Positions 1 to 7,387 of a stretch of DNA of 19,260 nt are shown in pieces. The translations under genes and the position numbers were made by a program. Every line of letters begins with the position of its first letter. The stretch's first letter is position 1. Source of the stretch: Desulfobacterales bacterium (GTDB lineage: Bacteria; Desulfobacterota; Desulfobacteria; Desulfobacterales; 4be13); NCBI GenBank assembly GCA_029934695.1, contig JAOZLU010000040.1, positions 3,897-23,156 on the forward strand, given 5' to 3'. The notes beneath the pieces were generated by a model. That model did no database searches. It saw only the letters and a list, made by a program, of their open reading frames with translations, and was not told where the DNA came from.

Positions 1-4
1 GCTT

Positions 5-111
5 CTTGCGCCGGACGGGGTTTGCAACCCCGTCCGTAATGTTTCCTTGCAAGTTTTGCGCTTGCGCCGGACGGGGTTTGCAACCCCGTCCGTAATGTTT
101 CCTTGCAAGTT
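5..111. repeat. 56-bp tandem repeat with hairpin, two copies
   Basis: Two copies of a 51-bp block (5-55 and 61-111) are identical and are joined by TTGCG, giving a 56-bp period. Each copy holds a perfect 9-bp stem, CGGACGGGG pairing with CCCCGTCCG (12-20 with 28-36, and 68-76 with 84-92), around the loop TTTGCAA. It starts at the window edge, so more copies may lie to the left. It sits just downstream of the floA stop codon and could fold as a transcript-end hairpin, but there is no T-run. Confidence 0.9.
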
Positions 112-134
112 GAAAGTGAGCAAAGTTCGTCGCG

Positions 135-1121
135 TTATGACTGAGGCTCCTCTTCCGTCTCCTTATCCGATAAAGCAATGGAATCACGCATATCCGTATC
201 TGCCACAATGTTTTTCATCCGATAAAAGTCCATTATGCCGAGGTGACCTTTCTGAAACGCTTCCGCTATTGCGAGGGGAATCTTTGCCTCTGCTTCCACG
301 ACTTTCGCACGCATCTCCTGCACCCTGGCCTTCATTTCCTGCTCGGCCGCATAAGCCATGGCGCGCCGCTCCTCGGCTTTTGCCTGTGCAATCTTCTTGT
401 CAGCCTCCGCGCGGTCGGTTTCAAGTTCCGCACCTATGTTTTTTCCCACATCAACATCTGCAATGTCAATGGACAGAATTTCAAAGGCTGTGCCCGCGTC
501 CAAACCCTTTTCCAGAACACGCTTTGATATGGTGTCGGGGTTTTCCAACACAGCCTTGTGGTTCACTGCGGAGCCGATGGTGGTGACAATGCCCTCGCCG
601 ACCCTCGCCAGAACCGTTTCCTCACCCGCGCCTCCGACCAGCCGGTCAATATTCGCCCGCACGGTGACGCGGGACATGGCCTTCAACTGAATCCCGTCCT
701 TTGCCATGGCCGCAATCAGAGGCGTTTCAATGACTTTGGGATTGACGCTCATCTGAACCGCTTCAAGGACATTCCGGCCCGCAAGATCAATGGCAGCAGC
801 CTGATTGAATTTGAGCGAAATAGATGCCTTGTCCGCGGCGATCAGCGCCTGAACCACCCGCATCACATTTCCCCTGGCAAGATAATGGGACTCAAGATCG
901 TCAGTTTCGATGGAAATTCCTGCTTTGACCGCCATGATTTTCGATTCCACAATGAGCTTGGGAGGCACCTTCCGAAACCGCATGAACACAATGTTGAGCA
1001 GGCCGATCTGTGCACCCGATACCAGCGACTGAAACCAGAGGGTCAATGAAGAAAAAACAAAAAAGAAGACAACAAGGAGGACAATTCCTGCAATTACAGC
1101 CAAAATCGTGCTAAAATCCAT
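135..1121 (-). CDS. floA: flotillin-like protein FloA (SPFH family)
   Basis: Flotillin-like scaffold of functional membrane microdomains; it acts at the inner face of the cytoplasmic membrane as an oligomer. The 328-residue product has one N-terminal hydrophobic segment (about residues 3-27), an SPFH-type core (about 50-225) including VNPKVIETP and GGAGEETVLARVGEGIV, then an Ala/Glu/Lys-rich coiled coil (about 230-280) with EADKKIAQAKAEERRAMAYA, and a short acidic tail. This matches bacterial FloA/YqfA in length and order. An in-frame GTG at 1127 is possible, but the ATG at 1121 has AAAGG 8 nt upstream, whereas GTG would be too close to it. It lies downstream of two NfeD genes in the same direction, the usual NfeD-flotillin pairing (as in Bacillus yqeZ-yqfA). 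Identification is firm; its precise role here is inferred. Confidence 0.95.
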   Translation of the reverse strand: MDFSTILAVIAGIVLLVVFFFVFSSLTLWFQSLVSGAQIGLLNIVFMRFRKVPPKLIVESKIMAVKAGISIETDDLESHYLARGNVMRVVQALIAADKASISLKFNQAAAIDLAGRNVLEAVQMSVNPKVIETPLIAAMAKDGIQLKAMSRVTVRANIDRLVGGAGEETVLARVGEGIVTTIGSAVNHKAVLENPDTISKRVLEKGLDAGTAFEILSIDIADVDVGKNIGAELETDRAEADKKIAQAKAEERRAMAYAAEQEMKARVQEMRAKVVEAEAKIPLAIAEAFQKGHLGIMDFYRMKNIVADTDMRDSIALSDKETEEEPQS

Positions 1122-1148
1122 AAACACTGCCTTTCTGTTTGTATAAAA

Positions 1149-1177
1149 GTTTTAGGTTTTAGGTTTTAAGTTTTAAG
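1149..1177. repeat. heptanucleotide tandem repeat GTTTTAG/GTTTTAA
   Basis: Four contiguous 7-bp units (GTTTTAG twice, GTTTTAA twice) fill the gap between the short nfeD and floA. It is a simple AT-rich microsatellite that could vary in copy number by slippage and so change the spacing ahead of floA. No function can be read directly from it. Confidence 0.8.
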
Positions 1178-1181
1178 ATTA

Positions 1182-1667
1182 TTATTTGACCAGTCTGACC
1201 ACAATCCGATTGCCGCTGACAGCTGATACGGCAATCTCATCATCCTTTTCAATATAATCACCTGCGGAAACCACATCAAAGCGATGACCGTCAATGCCTG
1301 CTTTCCCGGATGGGCGGAGGTCGGTCAGCGTTTTCCCGTGTTTTCCCACAAGTGACTGCAAAGCCGAATCCTGAGAGGTGACGCCGTTTTCCCTTGACAG
1401 CGACTTCCGGAGCGTCACCGGCGAGATGGTGATAAGCTTAATCCCGGCTACAATGACCAGAGGAATCAGAATCACATCCCCTGCAATAAGATACATCCCT
1501 GCGCCAGTGGATACATAAGTGAACATATAAAAAACAGAATAGGAGAACGCACCGATTGCTGTCAGCGTCAGCAAACCGCCGGAAGGAAGAATAAATTCTG
1601 CGATAATGACACCGACACCTACAGCCTGCAATATTATCGGCAAAATGAAATGACTGTCCATCAGCAA
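1182..1667 (-). CDS. short NfeD-family membrane protein (OB-fold C-terminus)
   Basis: Small NfeD protein without a protease domain, expected to partner a flotillin in the membrane. About residues 7-80 contain two to three hydrophobic segments (PIILQAVGVGVIIAEFILPS, a second around the YSVFYMFTYV region, and LIPLVIVAGI). The C-terminal 60 residues form an NfeD-type OB-fold with GKHGKTLTDLRPSGKAGIDG and a closing GNRIVVRLV strand. The 161-residue frame begins at TTG 1667, 5-6 nt after GGAG. An ATG two codons in (1661) gives the same protein less two residues, with an 11-nt spacing. It starts 9 bp after the long NfeD gene stops, so the two are certainly co-transcribed, and floA follows 60 bp later. 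Its OB-fold resembles that of the neighbouring long NfeD (shared LRPSG motif), suggesting related functions. Confidence 0.88.
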   Translation of the reverse strand: MLMDSHFILPIILQAVGVGVIIAEFILPSGGLLTLTAIGAFSYSVFYMFTYVSTGAGMYLIAGDVILIPLVIVAGIKLITISPVTLRKSLSRENGVTSQDSALQSLVGKHGKTLTDLRPSGKAGIDGHRFDVVSAGDYIEKDDEIAVSAVSGNRIVVRLVK

Positions 1668-1676
1668 AAAAACTCC

Positions 1677-3191
1677 TTATTTATATTTCAGGCTTCCGGA
1701 AACTTCGGAAGTCTTTAAAGTGACCATGATCCGGTTGGCATGAATTTCCGTGATGACAACCAGCCGGCCTTTGTCAATGAATTCTCCGTCAGAAATCACA
1801 TCATGCATATCATGTCCGATGCTGACCCAGCCGGAAGGGCGCAGCGGTTTTGTCACCACACCTGTATCTCCCACAGAAACATTCATCGAGGTATCGGAAT
1901 CAACATGGGACTGAGCCAGGGTCGCTGAAAGATACGGTCCGGGCAGCACCTGTGAAATTTTCGGAAGTACGAAACGGAAGAAAAAAATGATCAGCAGCGC
2001 AGCCCCCATGAAACTTCCCAGCACGATGATAATATTTTTCTGAAGAAGTTCCGCCTCCCAGGGCAGATCCGGGCTGGGAATGACAAAATCCTGAAACGAG
2101 AGTATCATCCCTATGGCCATCAGGACAATGCCGGCGAAACCGGGAACCCCGAATCCCGGCAACACGAACATCTCAATTCCCAGAAGTACGAAACCGAGCG
2201 TGACAAGAAGCAGTTCTGTATGATCTGCAAGTCCCACCATGTGCTGCCCGAGAAACACCAGACTGAGGCATAAGATGCCCGCAATCCCCGGAACCCCGAA
2301 TCCGGGTGTCTGTATTTCAATATACAGGCCCGCAAAACCGATCAGCATCAGGATCGGCGCAATCGTCGTGATAAAACGCACCAACTGTTCGGACCAGCTT
2401 TCCTCAAGCCTTATGATTTCATAATCGGAAATTCCCTTTTGTTCAAGCATTTTTTCAACAGATCCGATGCTCATTTTGGAAAAGCCGAGTGTTATGGCCT
2501 CCTGATCATCCATGGTCAGCAGCTTGCCTTTTCCAACCACGGTTTTTTTTGAGCGCATCTTTGCCTGCTCCTCTTCGGAGAGGTCCTCATATTCGACAGC
2601 GGTCATGTAAAGTACTTTGTCATCTTTTTCCATGCTGTAGATTACGATGTCCGAACTGACCATTGCCTCGGCCAAAGCTTGGGGATAACCGTTGCGTTTT
2701 GCAAGGGTGCGGAATTTTGCCCGGAGCGGTGACTGGAATTTTTCCCCCAGCATCTTCGGCCCCTCGTTTGAAATCATAATGGGCGCGCAATCGCCGATGG
2801 TGGTGCTATGCTGCATAACAAGTTCATTGCACGCGAGGGCAATGAGCGCGCCGGCTGATATTGCTTTTTTCTTAACATAAGCAAGGGTCTTTCCCCCGGA
2901 AAAACTGAGCAGCGTGTCAACAATCTGAAAGGCCGAATCCACCCGCCCTCCGAAAGTATCCATTTCAAGCACAAACAGGGCATTGGAATACTGCTGTTCC
3001 CCTTTTTCCAATGCCCGCTCAATAAAAGCGGCCATGGCCGGCCCGACTTCGCCTGAAACAGGAATGATTACAACCTGCTGTGCTGCTGTCCGCTCGGCAT
3101 CTGACTCCGGGGCAGTGTTGTTTTCTTCAGCCCCCGCGCAGCAGGCCCAGAGAAAAAGCACACAGGCATATATTACCGCTTTTAATTTCAT
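1677..3191 (-). CDS. long NfeD (NfeD1b-type) membrane-bound ClpP-class serine protease homologue
   Basis: Membrane protease-type NfeD protein of 504 residues, known in the family to sit beside flotillin/stomatin genes. A signal peptide (about 1-21, ending AGA) is followed by a ClpP/crotonase-like domain (about 38-250) with DTFGGRVDSAF (about 78-88), containing the family's glycine-rich substrate loop, and AISAGALIALACN, whose Ser112 is the expected nucleophile. The general-base lysine of archaeal 1510-N is not obvious: the matching stretch KFRTLAKRNG has Arg161 at the aligned site, so the catalytic pairing is uncertain. Residues about 270-415 hold four or five membrane segments with two PGFGVPG repeats. 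The last 80 residues form an OB-fold NfeD domain (LRPSGWVSIG). It is the first gene of the nfeD-nfeD-floA unit. No clear Shine-Dalgarno site precedes the ATG, but the signal peptide supports this start. Confidence 0.93.
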   Translation of the reverse strand: MKLKAVIYACVLFLWACCAGAEENNTAPESDAERTAAQQVVIIPVSGEVGPAMAAFIERALEKGEQQYSNALFVLEMDTFGGRVDSAFQIVDTLLSFSGGKTLAYVKKKAISAGALIALACNELVMQHSTTIGDCAPIMISNEGPKMLGEKFQSPLRAKFRTLAKRNGYPQALAEAMVSSDIVIYSMEKDDKVLYMTAVEYEDLSEEEQAKMRSKKTVVGKGKLLTMDDQEAITLGFSKMSIGSVEKMLEQKGISDYEIIRLEESWSEQLVRFITTIAPILMLIGFAGLYIEIQTPGFGVPGIAGILCLSLVFLGQHMVGLADHTELLLVTLGFVLLGIEMFVLPGFGVPGFAGIVLMAIGMILSFQDFVIPSPDLPWEAELLQKNIIIVLGSFMGAALLIIFFFRFVLPKISQVLPGPYLSATLAQSHVDSDTSMNVSVGDTGVVTKPLRPSGWVSIGHDMHDVISDGEFIDKGRLVVITEIHANRIMVTLKTSEVSGSLKYK

Positions 3192-3209
3192 AGTGTTTCA
3201 GCCTATTAC

Positions 3210-3311
3210 CGCAGAACAATTTTGCTGTGGAACAATTTTACAAATTGTTTTTGTCGCAGAACAATTTTGCAAATTATTTTTGCCGCAGAACAATTTTGCA
3301 AATTGTTCTGC
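3210..3311. repeat. AT-rich palindromic tandem repeat array (copy A)
   Basis: About four degenerate units of 26-30 bp built around CAGAACAATTTT and its reverse complement. The units are 3210-3225 (partial), 3226-3252, 3253-3281 and 3282-3311. The last is nearly a perfect palindrome running from GCAGAACAATTT to AAATTGTTCTGC. The same unit family recurs at 15111-15250. The array lies 19 bp upstream of the long nfeD start, inside the probable leader of that operon. Confidence 0.88.
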
Positions 3312-3375
3312 AAATCAGAAACAGTTGCCAAAAAATTATGGATAACGAGCTTGATCGTCAGAAGTATGGCAAAAA

Positions 3376-3392
3376 TTTGACTGTATGTCAAA
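3376..3392. promoter_or_regulatory. inverted repeat TTTGAC-N5-GTCAAA, possible operator
   Basis: A perfect 6-bp inverted repeat with a 5-bp spacer lies in the divergent nfeD/SDR gap. The geometry suits a dimeric regulator. A related TTGAC-A-GTCAA occurs at 8538-8548, upstream of another operon. No regulator gene is present nearby, so the function is a guess. Confidence 0.3.
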
Positions 3393-3461
3393 CTAAAAAC
3401 GAGGTGTCAGTATCACTTATGGAACATACAGAGATCAAAGTGAAAAATTCAATTGCATAAG

Positions 3462-3490
3462 TTGCTTTTGTCATATAAATAAAATATTTT
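3462..3490 (+). promoter_or_regulatory. weak sigma-70-like promoter candidate for the SDR gene
   Basis: TTGCTT (3462-3467) and TATTTT (3485-3490) are separated by 17 bp, upstream of the plus-strand SDR gene. The region is AT-rich, so chance matches are likely, and the leader would be about 175 nt. Confidence 0.25.
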
Positions 3491-3673
3491 TTGGCCATTT
3501 ATGTAAAGTGGTGAAGCGCAACAAATGTCACCCTGCATAATTTTTTTATATCATTACCCGACAGTCATAAATTATTATAACATAGTGAAATTACTGATAC
3601 AGGTTTTTATCAGGGGTGCTTAATAATTTCAGCAGATTACTTTGAACTTTTCACTTTTAACAAGGAGCGGATT

Positions 3674-4654
3674 ATGAGGATCCTTATCACAGGAGGCGCA
3701 GGCTTTATCGGTTCCCATCTTGCCCAGGCATATCTGGAAAGAGGGGATGAAGTTTATATTATTGATGATCTTTCCACCGGGTCATTGGACAACATAAAGG
3801 CTTTTCAGGAAGATGAACGCTTCAGGGACAGGTTTTTCGTAAATACAGACACAATTTTTAATCATGATCTGATGCTTGAACTGACAGGCATCAGTGATGT
3901 TGTTTTCCATCTTGCGGCAGCGGTGGGGGTCCGCTACATTCTGGAAAACCCTCTGGAATCAATCAAAATCAATATTCAGGGAACCGAAAAAGTGCTTGAG
4001 CTTTGTGCAAAGTTCAAAAAGAAGGTTCTGATTGCATCCTCTTCGGAGGTATATGGCAAACACCTGCACGCGCCGTTAATTGAAACGGACAATCTCATAT
4101 ACGGGCCGTCCAGCAAATCCAGATGGAGCTATGCAGCTTCAAAGCTCATGGATGAGTTCACCGCGCTTGCGTATTACCGGACAAAGGGGCTTAAAGTGAT
4201 CATCACCCGCCTGTTTAACACAGTAGGCCCCAGACAAACCGGGGCTTACGGCATGGTGATCCCCAGATTTGTGACCCAGGCTCTTAAAAATGAACCGTTA
4301 ACGATTTATGGGGATGGCACACAGACAAGGACCTTCACCTATGTCAGGGATGTTGTGAAGGCCCTGATGTCGCTGATGGAAAATGAGGATGCGGTGGGTG
4401 AAGTGTTTAACATCGGTGGAACAGAAGAGATCAGCATTCTGGAGCTTGCAAAAAAAATTATAGAAAAAACCGGATCAGCATCAGCCCTTGACCTGATTCC
4501 ATACAGTGAAGCGTTTGAAAAGGATTTTGAGGATATGCAGCGCAGGGTTCCCGGAATTGAAAAAATAAAAAAGACGGTCGGTTTTGAACCGGAAACGGAT
4601 TTGGATACCATTCTGAAACTTGTGGCAGAATATATGAGAAATCGCAATTTTTAA
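3674..4654 (+). CDS. NAD-dependent nucleotide-sugar epimerase/dehydratase (extended SDR)
   Basis: Cytoplasmic extended short-chain dehydrogenase/reductase acting on a nucleotide sugar, of the UDP-glucose epimerase / UDP-glucuronate decarboxylase type. The 326-residue protein starts with the NAD-binding loop TGGAGFIGSH (glycines 7, 10 and 13) and has the catalytic SSSEVYG (Ser123/124) and YAASK (Tyr153, Lys157). It also shows the substrate-domain signatures RLFNTVGPRQ, IPRFVTQALK and GDGTQTRTFTYVRDV. Its length is normal for the family. AAGGAG lies six bases before the ATG, a strong start. It appears monocistronic: divergent from nfeD upstream and convergent with the VOC gene downstream, with no glycosyltransferases beside it. 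The exact sugar substrate cannot be told from sequence alone. Confidence 0.92.
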   Translation: MRILITGGAGFIGSHLAQAYLERGDEVYIIDDLSTGSLDNIKAFQEDERFRDRFFVNTDTIFNHDLMLELTGISDVVFHLAAAVGVRYILENPLESIKINIQGTEKVLELCAKFKKKVLIASSSEVYGKHLHAPLIETDNLIYGPSSKSRWSYAASKLMDEFTALAYYRTKGLKVIITRLFNTVGPRQTGAYGMVIPRFVTQALKNEPLTIYGDGTQTRTFTYVRDVVKALMSLMENEDAVGEVFNIGGTEEISILELAKKIIEKTGSASALDLIPYSEAFEKDFEDMQRRVPGIEKIKKTVGFEPETDLDTILKLVAEYMRNRNF

Positions 4655-4803
4655 TAAAAGCTGTATTTCAGATGGTTTTGAAAATATTTGAGAACTGACA
4701 TTTTAAAAGGTACCTTATAATAAATTAATTTTTTCATTGAATTATGCCCAATCCAGCTATGTAAGTAACCGGCCAAAAGTTTTTCGGGATTTTTTTCTGG
4801 GAA

Positions 4804-4914
4804 AACAACTTTCACAAACCGCGGATGGGCACGGATGAACGCGGATGAGTCCGCGACAGGCAGGCCGTCCGCGTTCATCTGCGTTCATCTGCGGCTCACA
4901 ATGAAAAAGTTGTT
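4804..4914. repeat. long imperfect palindrome with GCGGATGAAC motifs
   Basis: An inverted repeat of about 111 bp. The outer arms are AACAACTTT (4804-4812) and AAAGTTGTT (4906-4914). The inner arms are 27 bp each (4819-4845 and 4868-4894) and differ at only a few positions; they carry repeated (G)CGGATGAACGC words on the left and their complement on the right. The centre is about 22 bp. It has the look of a dispersed, non-autonomous palindromic element and contains no gene. It lies between convergent genes and may act as a bidirectional transcript barrier. Confidence 0.85.
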
Positions 4915-4928
4915 CCTCTTTGATGCCG

Positions 4929-4991
4929 GATATGCAAAAATTCCGCTCCGTTTCACTCCGCTCCATTTTTGCACTCCGGATTTTGCATATC
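4929..4991. repeat. nested palindrome related to the window-end repeat
   Basis: Outer arms GATATGCAAAA (4929-4939) and TTTTGCATATC (4981-4991) enclose an inner pair, GCAAAAAT and ATTTTTGC, around CTCCGTTTCACTCCGCTC. The word ATTTTTGCACTCCGGA is shared with both units of the tandem repeat at 19161-19260. The element supplies the last dozen codons and the stop of the VOC gene. Confidence 0.8.
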
Positions 4992-5420
4992 TGCAATTTG
5001 TTTGTTTTTTAACTCTTCCCACTTATAATCTATCAGTTCAAGCAGGACTCCGTTCATTTTTTTAGGGTGTATAAAGGCAAATTCGCAGTCACGGAAAGGT
5101 CTGGCCCCGCCGATGAAGGGATAGTCTTTTTCCTTTAATTCTTCCATGGATTCACGGGTGTTATCCACATTGAGGCTGACGAGCATGACACCTTCGCCTC
5201 TTTTTTCGATAAACTTGGCAACATCTCCGTCCGGGGTGGTGGATTCCATCAGTTCAAAGCCCACTTCGCCCACCATGTATCTTGCCACTTTAATCTTTTC
5301 AGGCTCATCAATATAGGCATCATCAGGTTCGGATTTTCCAAATATGGGTTCCCAAATTTTCCGCGCCTCTTCCAGATTTTTGACAGCAATACATATATGA
5401 TCAATTTTGTTTACTTCCAT
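4953..5420 (-). CDS. VOC-family protein, methylmalonyl-CoA epimerase-like with altered metal ligands
   Basis: Small cytoplasmic protein (155 residues) of the vicinal-oxygen-chelate fold, closest in pattern to methylmalonyl-CoA epimerase, which interconverts the R and S forms in propionate metabolism. It has IDHICIAVKN at the N-terminus (first metal His), DGDVAKFIEKRGEGV in the middle and HPKKMNGVLLELIDY near the end (last metal Glu). Compared with the family, the Gln ligand position reads Glu (FELMEST), and the usual HH after the GEG/GL turn reads ML (GVMLVSL). A canonical Co/Zn site is therefore doubtful. The tail MQNPECKNGAE is encoded by the palindromic repeat at 4929-4991 and lies beyond the normal family end. 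ATG 5423 and 5420 are adjacent; GGAG spacing favours 5420. It may be an epimerase variant or another VOC enzyme. Confidence 0.82.
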   Translation of the reverse strand: MEVNKIDHICIAVKNLEEARKIWEPIFGKSEPDDAYIDEPEKIKVARYMVGEVGFELMESTTPDGDVAKFIEKRGEGVMLVSLNVDNTRESMEELKEKDYPFIGGARPFRDCEFAFIHPKKMNGVLLELIDYKWEELKNKQIADMQNPECKNGAE

Positions 5421-5703
5421 CATTATCTCCTTAATTTATAATGAACTGGACTTCGGCAATTCAGAGAACAGCGAAATCCCTCTGAGACGGACCGGCGGAC
5501 CGGAAATACACGAAGTCATGCACTCTTTGTGCAGGCATGAGTTCGTATAATTTGTCCCGGACTCTGGCATCAGCCACTGATTTTCCCGAAAGCGGCATTT
5601 CGTGAAATTGCCAAAGTCCAAGTGAAAGGGGAAAACTTTCTCAGTTTTTTTGTGTATGTAAACTCGTATGAAAATTGTGACATAAACTTGGAACTTATGC
5701 CTT

Positions 5704-7281
5704 TCAGTTCTCCCTCAGCAACTGCATCGCAGCCAGATGACCTGATGTGGCGTTCAGTCCGCCCCCCGGCCAAGTCGAGGCCCCGGTCAGATACAATTGC
5801 TTAACAGGTGTCTTATACCTTGACCACCCGCTGAAGGGCCGGAAGAAAAAATTCTGGTCCAGATGGTGGGAGCCTCCGACCATATCGCCGCCTACGATGT
5901 TGGGGTTTTCATCTTCCAAATCCTGCGGAGTCCAGACAACCGCTTTCCTGACGATTTCCCTGATGTTCGGAGCAAACTGACCGATTTTATCAATAATCCG
6001 GTTAAGTATCGGTTCTTTCATCTCATTCCAGTTCCCGATCTTTATCTCGCCCAACGCGTCCCCCCTGGGGCGGTGCGGAAAAGCCCGAACCTGGACCCAT
6101 AACACATGCTTCCCTTCAGGTGCCCTGGCAGAATCAAGACGGGACTGCTGCGCCACAACGAGAAGCGGACTCGCGGGCAGATATCCTTCCACGACTTGGC
6201 TGTAGGTGGCGGCGATATCCGACATATAAGGTGCGATATGGACGTATGCTGAATCAGCCAGGTCCTCGGCAGCTTCCCATTCCAGGGCATGTTCCAAGGT
6301 GAAATGAATCATCAAAGTCCCCGGACCGAACCGGTAATTTTTGGACTTGACCACGAAGTTTTCCGGCAGTTCCTTTTCGCTGACCAGCTTAATGAACTGT
6401 TTAGGCGTAACATTTGCCATTACTGCCTTTTTCGCGTTGTATGTGACTCCGTCCGCGGTTTTTACCCCGCAAGCCGTACCTTTTTTTACCACGATCTCGC
6501 TCACAGCCTGCCCCAGCACGAATTGGCCGCCTCGGGTTTCTATGGCCCGGACCATGGCGTTGATCATGTTGCCCACGCCGCCTTTTGAAAGGGCCAGACC
6601 GTTCAGATGGTCAACAGCCGATTCCAGAAATGAAAAAGTGGCTCCGCCGGCGCAGTCCGGGCTTAATCCCAAGTGAAAGGCCCAGGGAGACAACAAAGCT
6701 TTGACCTCATCGGTCTCAAAGCGTTCATCAAGAAACTGTCGTGGCGACATCAGCAGCACCCGAATCAGTTCCAGCAGTTCTTGCGAGCCACATTGCCGAT
6801 ACATCTTCCACAGATGAACAAAGGGCTTTAGCGAGGGCATGGGCAACTGAAGTATCGGAAATAAATGCGGCGCGACCTTTTGGAAATAGGAGATCATCTC
6901 ACTCCAGGCATTGGCATCATGGTGTGAGTGACGCTCGAATTCCCGGAGCGTCTTTTCTCCGTCAGTGTAAACCCGGACGCATTTCCCATCAGGAAAAACA
7001 CTGGAAAAAGGCTGATCCCCCACGACAATGTCAAAACCGTTCTGATGAAACTCCTCCTTGAAATCATTATAAATCCGGGATCCCATGAAAAGGCCGATAT
7101 TACTCGCAAAAAGGTCATGTTTAAATCCCGGTTCAAGAATTTCCGCAGTCTTTGCCGCACCTCCGGCAATTTTCGCCTGTTCAATGATTAACACGCTGAG
7201 GCCGGCCTTCTGAAGATATAAAGCCGCAGTTAGACTGTTATGCCCCGCGCCGATGATGATCACATCTGCATCGTGTTCCAT
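5704..7281 (-). CDS. FAD-dependent oxidoreductase, phytoene desaturase / PYROXD2-like
   Basis: Flavin oxidoreductase of 525 residues in the NAD(P)-binding Rossmann / amine-oxidase superfamily, similar in plan to phytoene desaturases and the PYROXD2 group. The N-terminus carries the dinucleotide-binding motif VIIIGAGHNSLTAALYLQKA (glycines 11 and 13), followed by an acidic residue ending the second strand (LIIEQ) and GGAAKT. The C-terminus has the matching FAD-contact segment LYLTGASTWPGGGLNATSGH (about 494-513). The length is typical. No carotenoid genes lie nearby, so carotenoid synthesis is not supported, and the substrate is unknown. It is 106 bp downstream of the FmdE-type gene in the same direction, with a hairpin repeat in the gap. 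An SD-like GGAG lies about 13 nt before the ATG. Confidence 0.88.
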   Translation of the reverse strand: MEHDADVIIIGAGHNSLTAALYLQKAGLSVLIIEQAKIAGGAAKTAEILEPGFKHDLFASNIGLFMGSRIYNDFKEEFHQNGFDIVVGDQPFSSVFPDGKCVRVYTDGEKTLREFERHSHHDANAWSEMISYFQKVAPHLFPILQLPMPSLKPFVHLWKMYRQCGSQELLELIRVLLMSPRQFLDERFETDEVKALLSPWAFHLGLSPDCAGGATFSFLESAVDHLNGLALSKGGVGNMINAMVRAIETRGGQFVLGQAVSEIVVKKGTACGVKTADGVTYNAKKAVMANVTPKQFIKLVSEKELPENFVVKSKNYRFGPGTLMIHFTLEHALEWEAAEDLADSAYVHIAPYMSDIAATYSQVVEGYLPASPLLVVAQQSRLDSARAPEGKHVLWVQVRAFPHRPRGDALGEIKIGNWNEMKEPILNRIIDKIGQFAPNIREIVRKAVVWTPQDLEDENPNIVGGDMVGGSHHLDQNFFFRPFSGWSRYKTPVKQLYLTGASTWPGGGLNATSGHLAAMQLLREN

Positions 7282-7329
7282 TATTCCGATATCTCCAATA
7301 GATTTTGATAGAATTCAGTTATGATGTAT

Positions 7330-7377
7330 GAGGCAGAGCCTCGGGGAATGCGTTCCCAGGCGGAAGTCCTGGGAACG
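7330..7377. repeat. double-hairpin dispersed repeat
   Basis: Two hairpins in a row: GAGGC-AGA-GCCTC (7330-7342), then a 10-bp perfect stem CGTTCCCAGG with CCTGGGAACG (7351-7360 and 7368-7377) around a 7-nt loop. It occupies the gap between the FmdE-type and FAD-oxidoreductase genes. Without a T-run it is more likely a dispersed REP-like element than a terminator, but it could lower expression of the downstream gene. Confidence 0.8.
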
Positions 7378-7387
7378 AGAAATTGGT

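Larger units (their letters stand above)
3192..3673. other. divergent intergenic region between nfeD and the SDR gene
   Basis: This 482-bp gene-free gap separates two divergent genes. It contains the AT-rich palindromic array (3210-3311), an operator-like inverted repeat TTTGAC-TGTAT-GTCAAA (3376-3392), a weak plus-strand promoter candidate and a strong ribosome binding site AAGGAG (3662-3667), six bases before the SDR start. Short open frames across it show repeat-derived sequence and no family resemblance. Confidence 0.7.

Noticed and set aside
3227..3460. Open frame of 77 codons in the nfeD/SDR gap
   Set aside because: Its first half is a translation of the AT-rich palindromic array; no ribosome binding site or family resemblance.
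4757..5065. Several short frames on both strands in the convergent gap
   Set aside because: They are translations of palindromic repeats that produce similar false proteins in many genomes.
5704..7281. Carotenoid biosynthesis phytoene desaturase
   Set aside because: Only the general FAD fold supports it; no phytoene synthase or related genes occur nearby.
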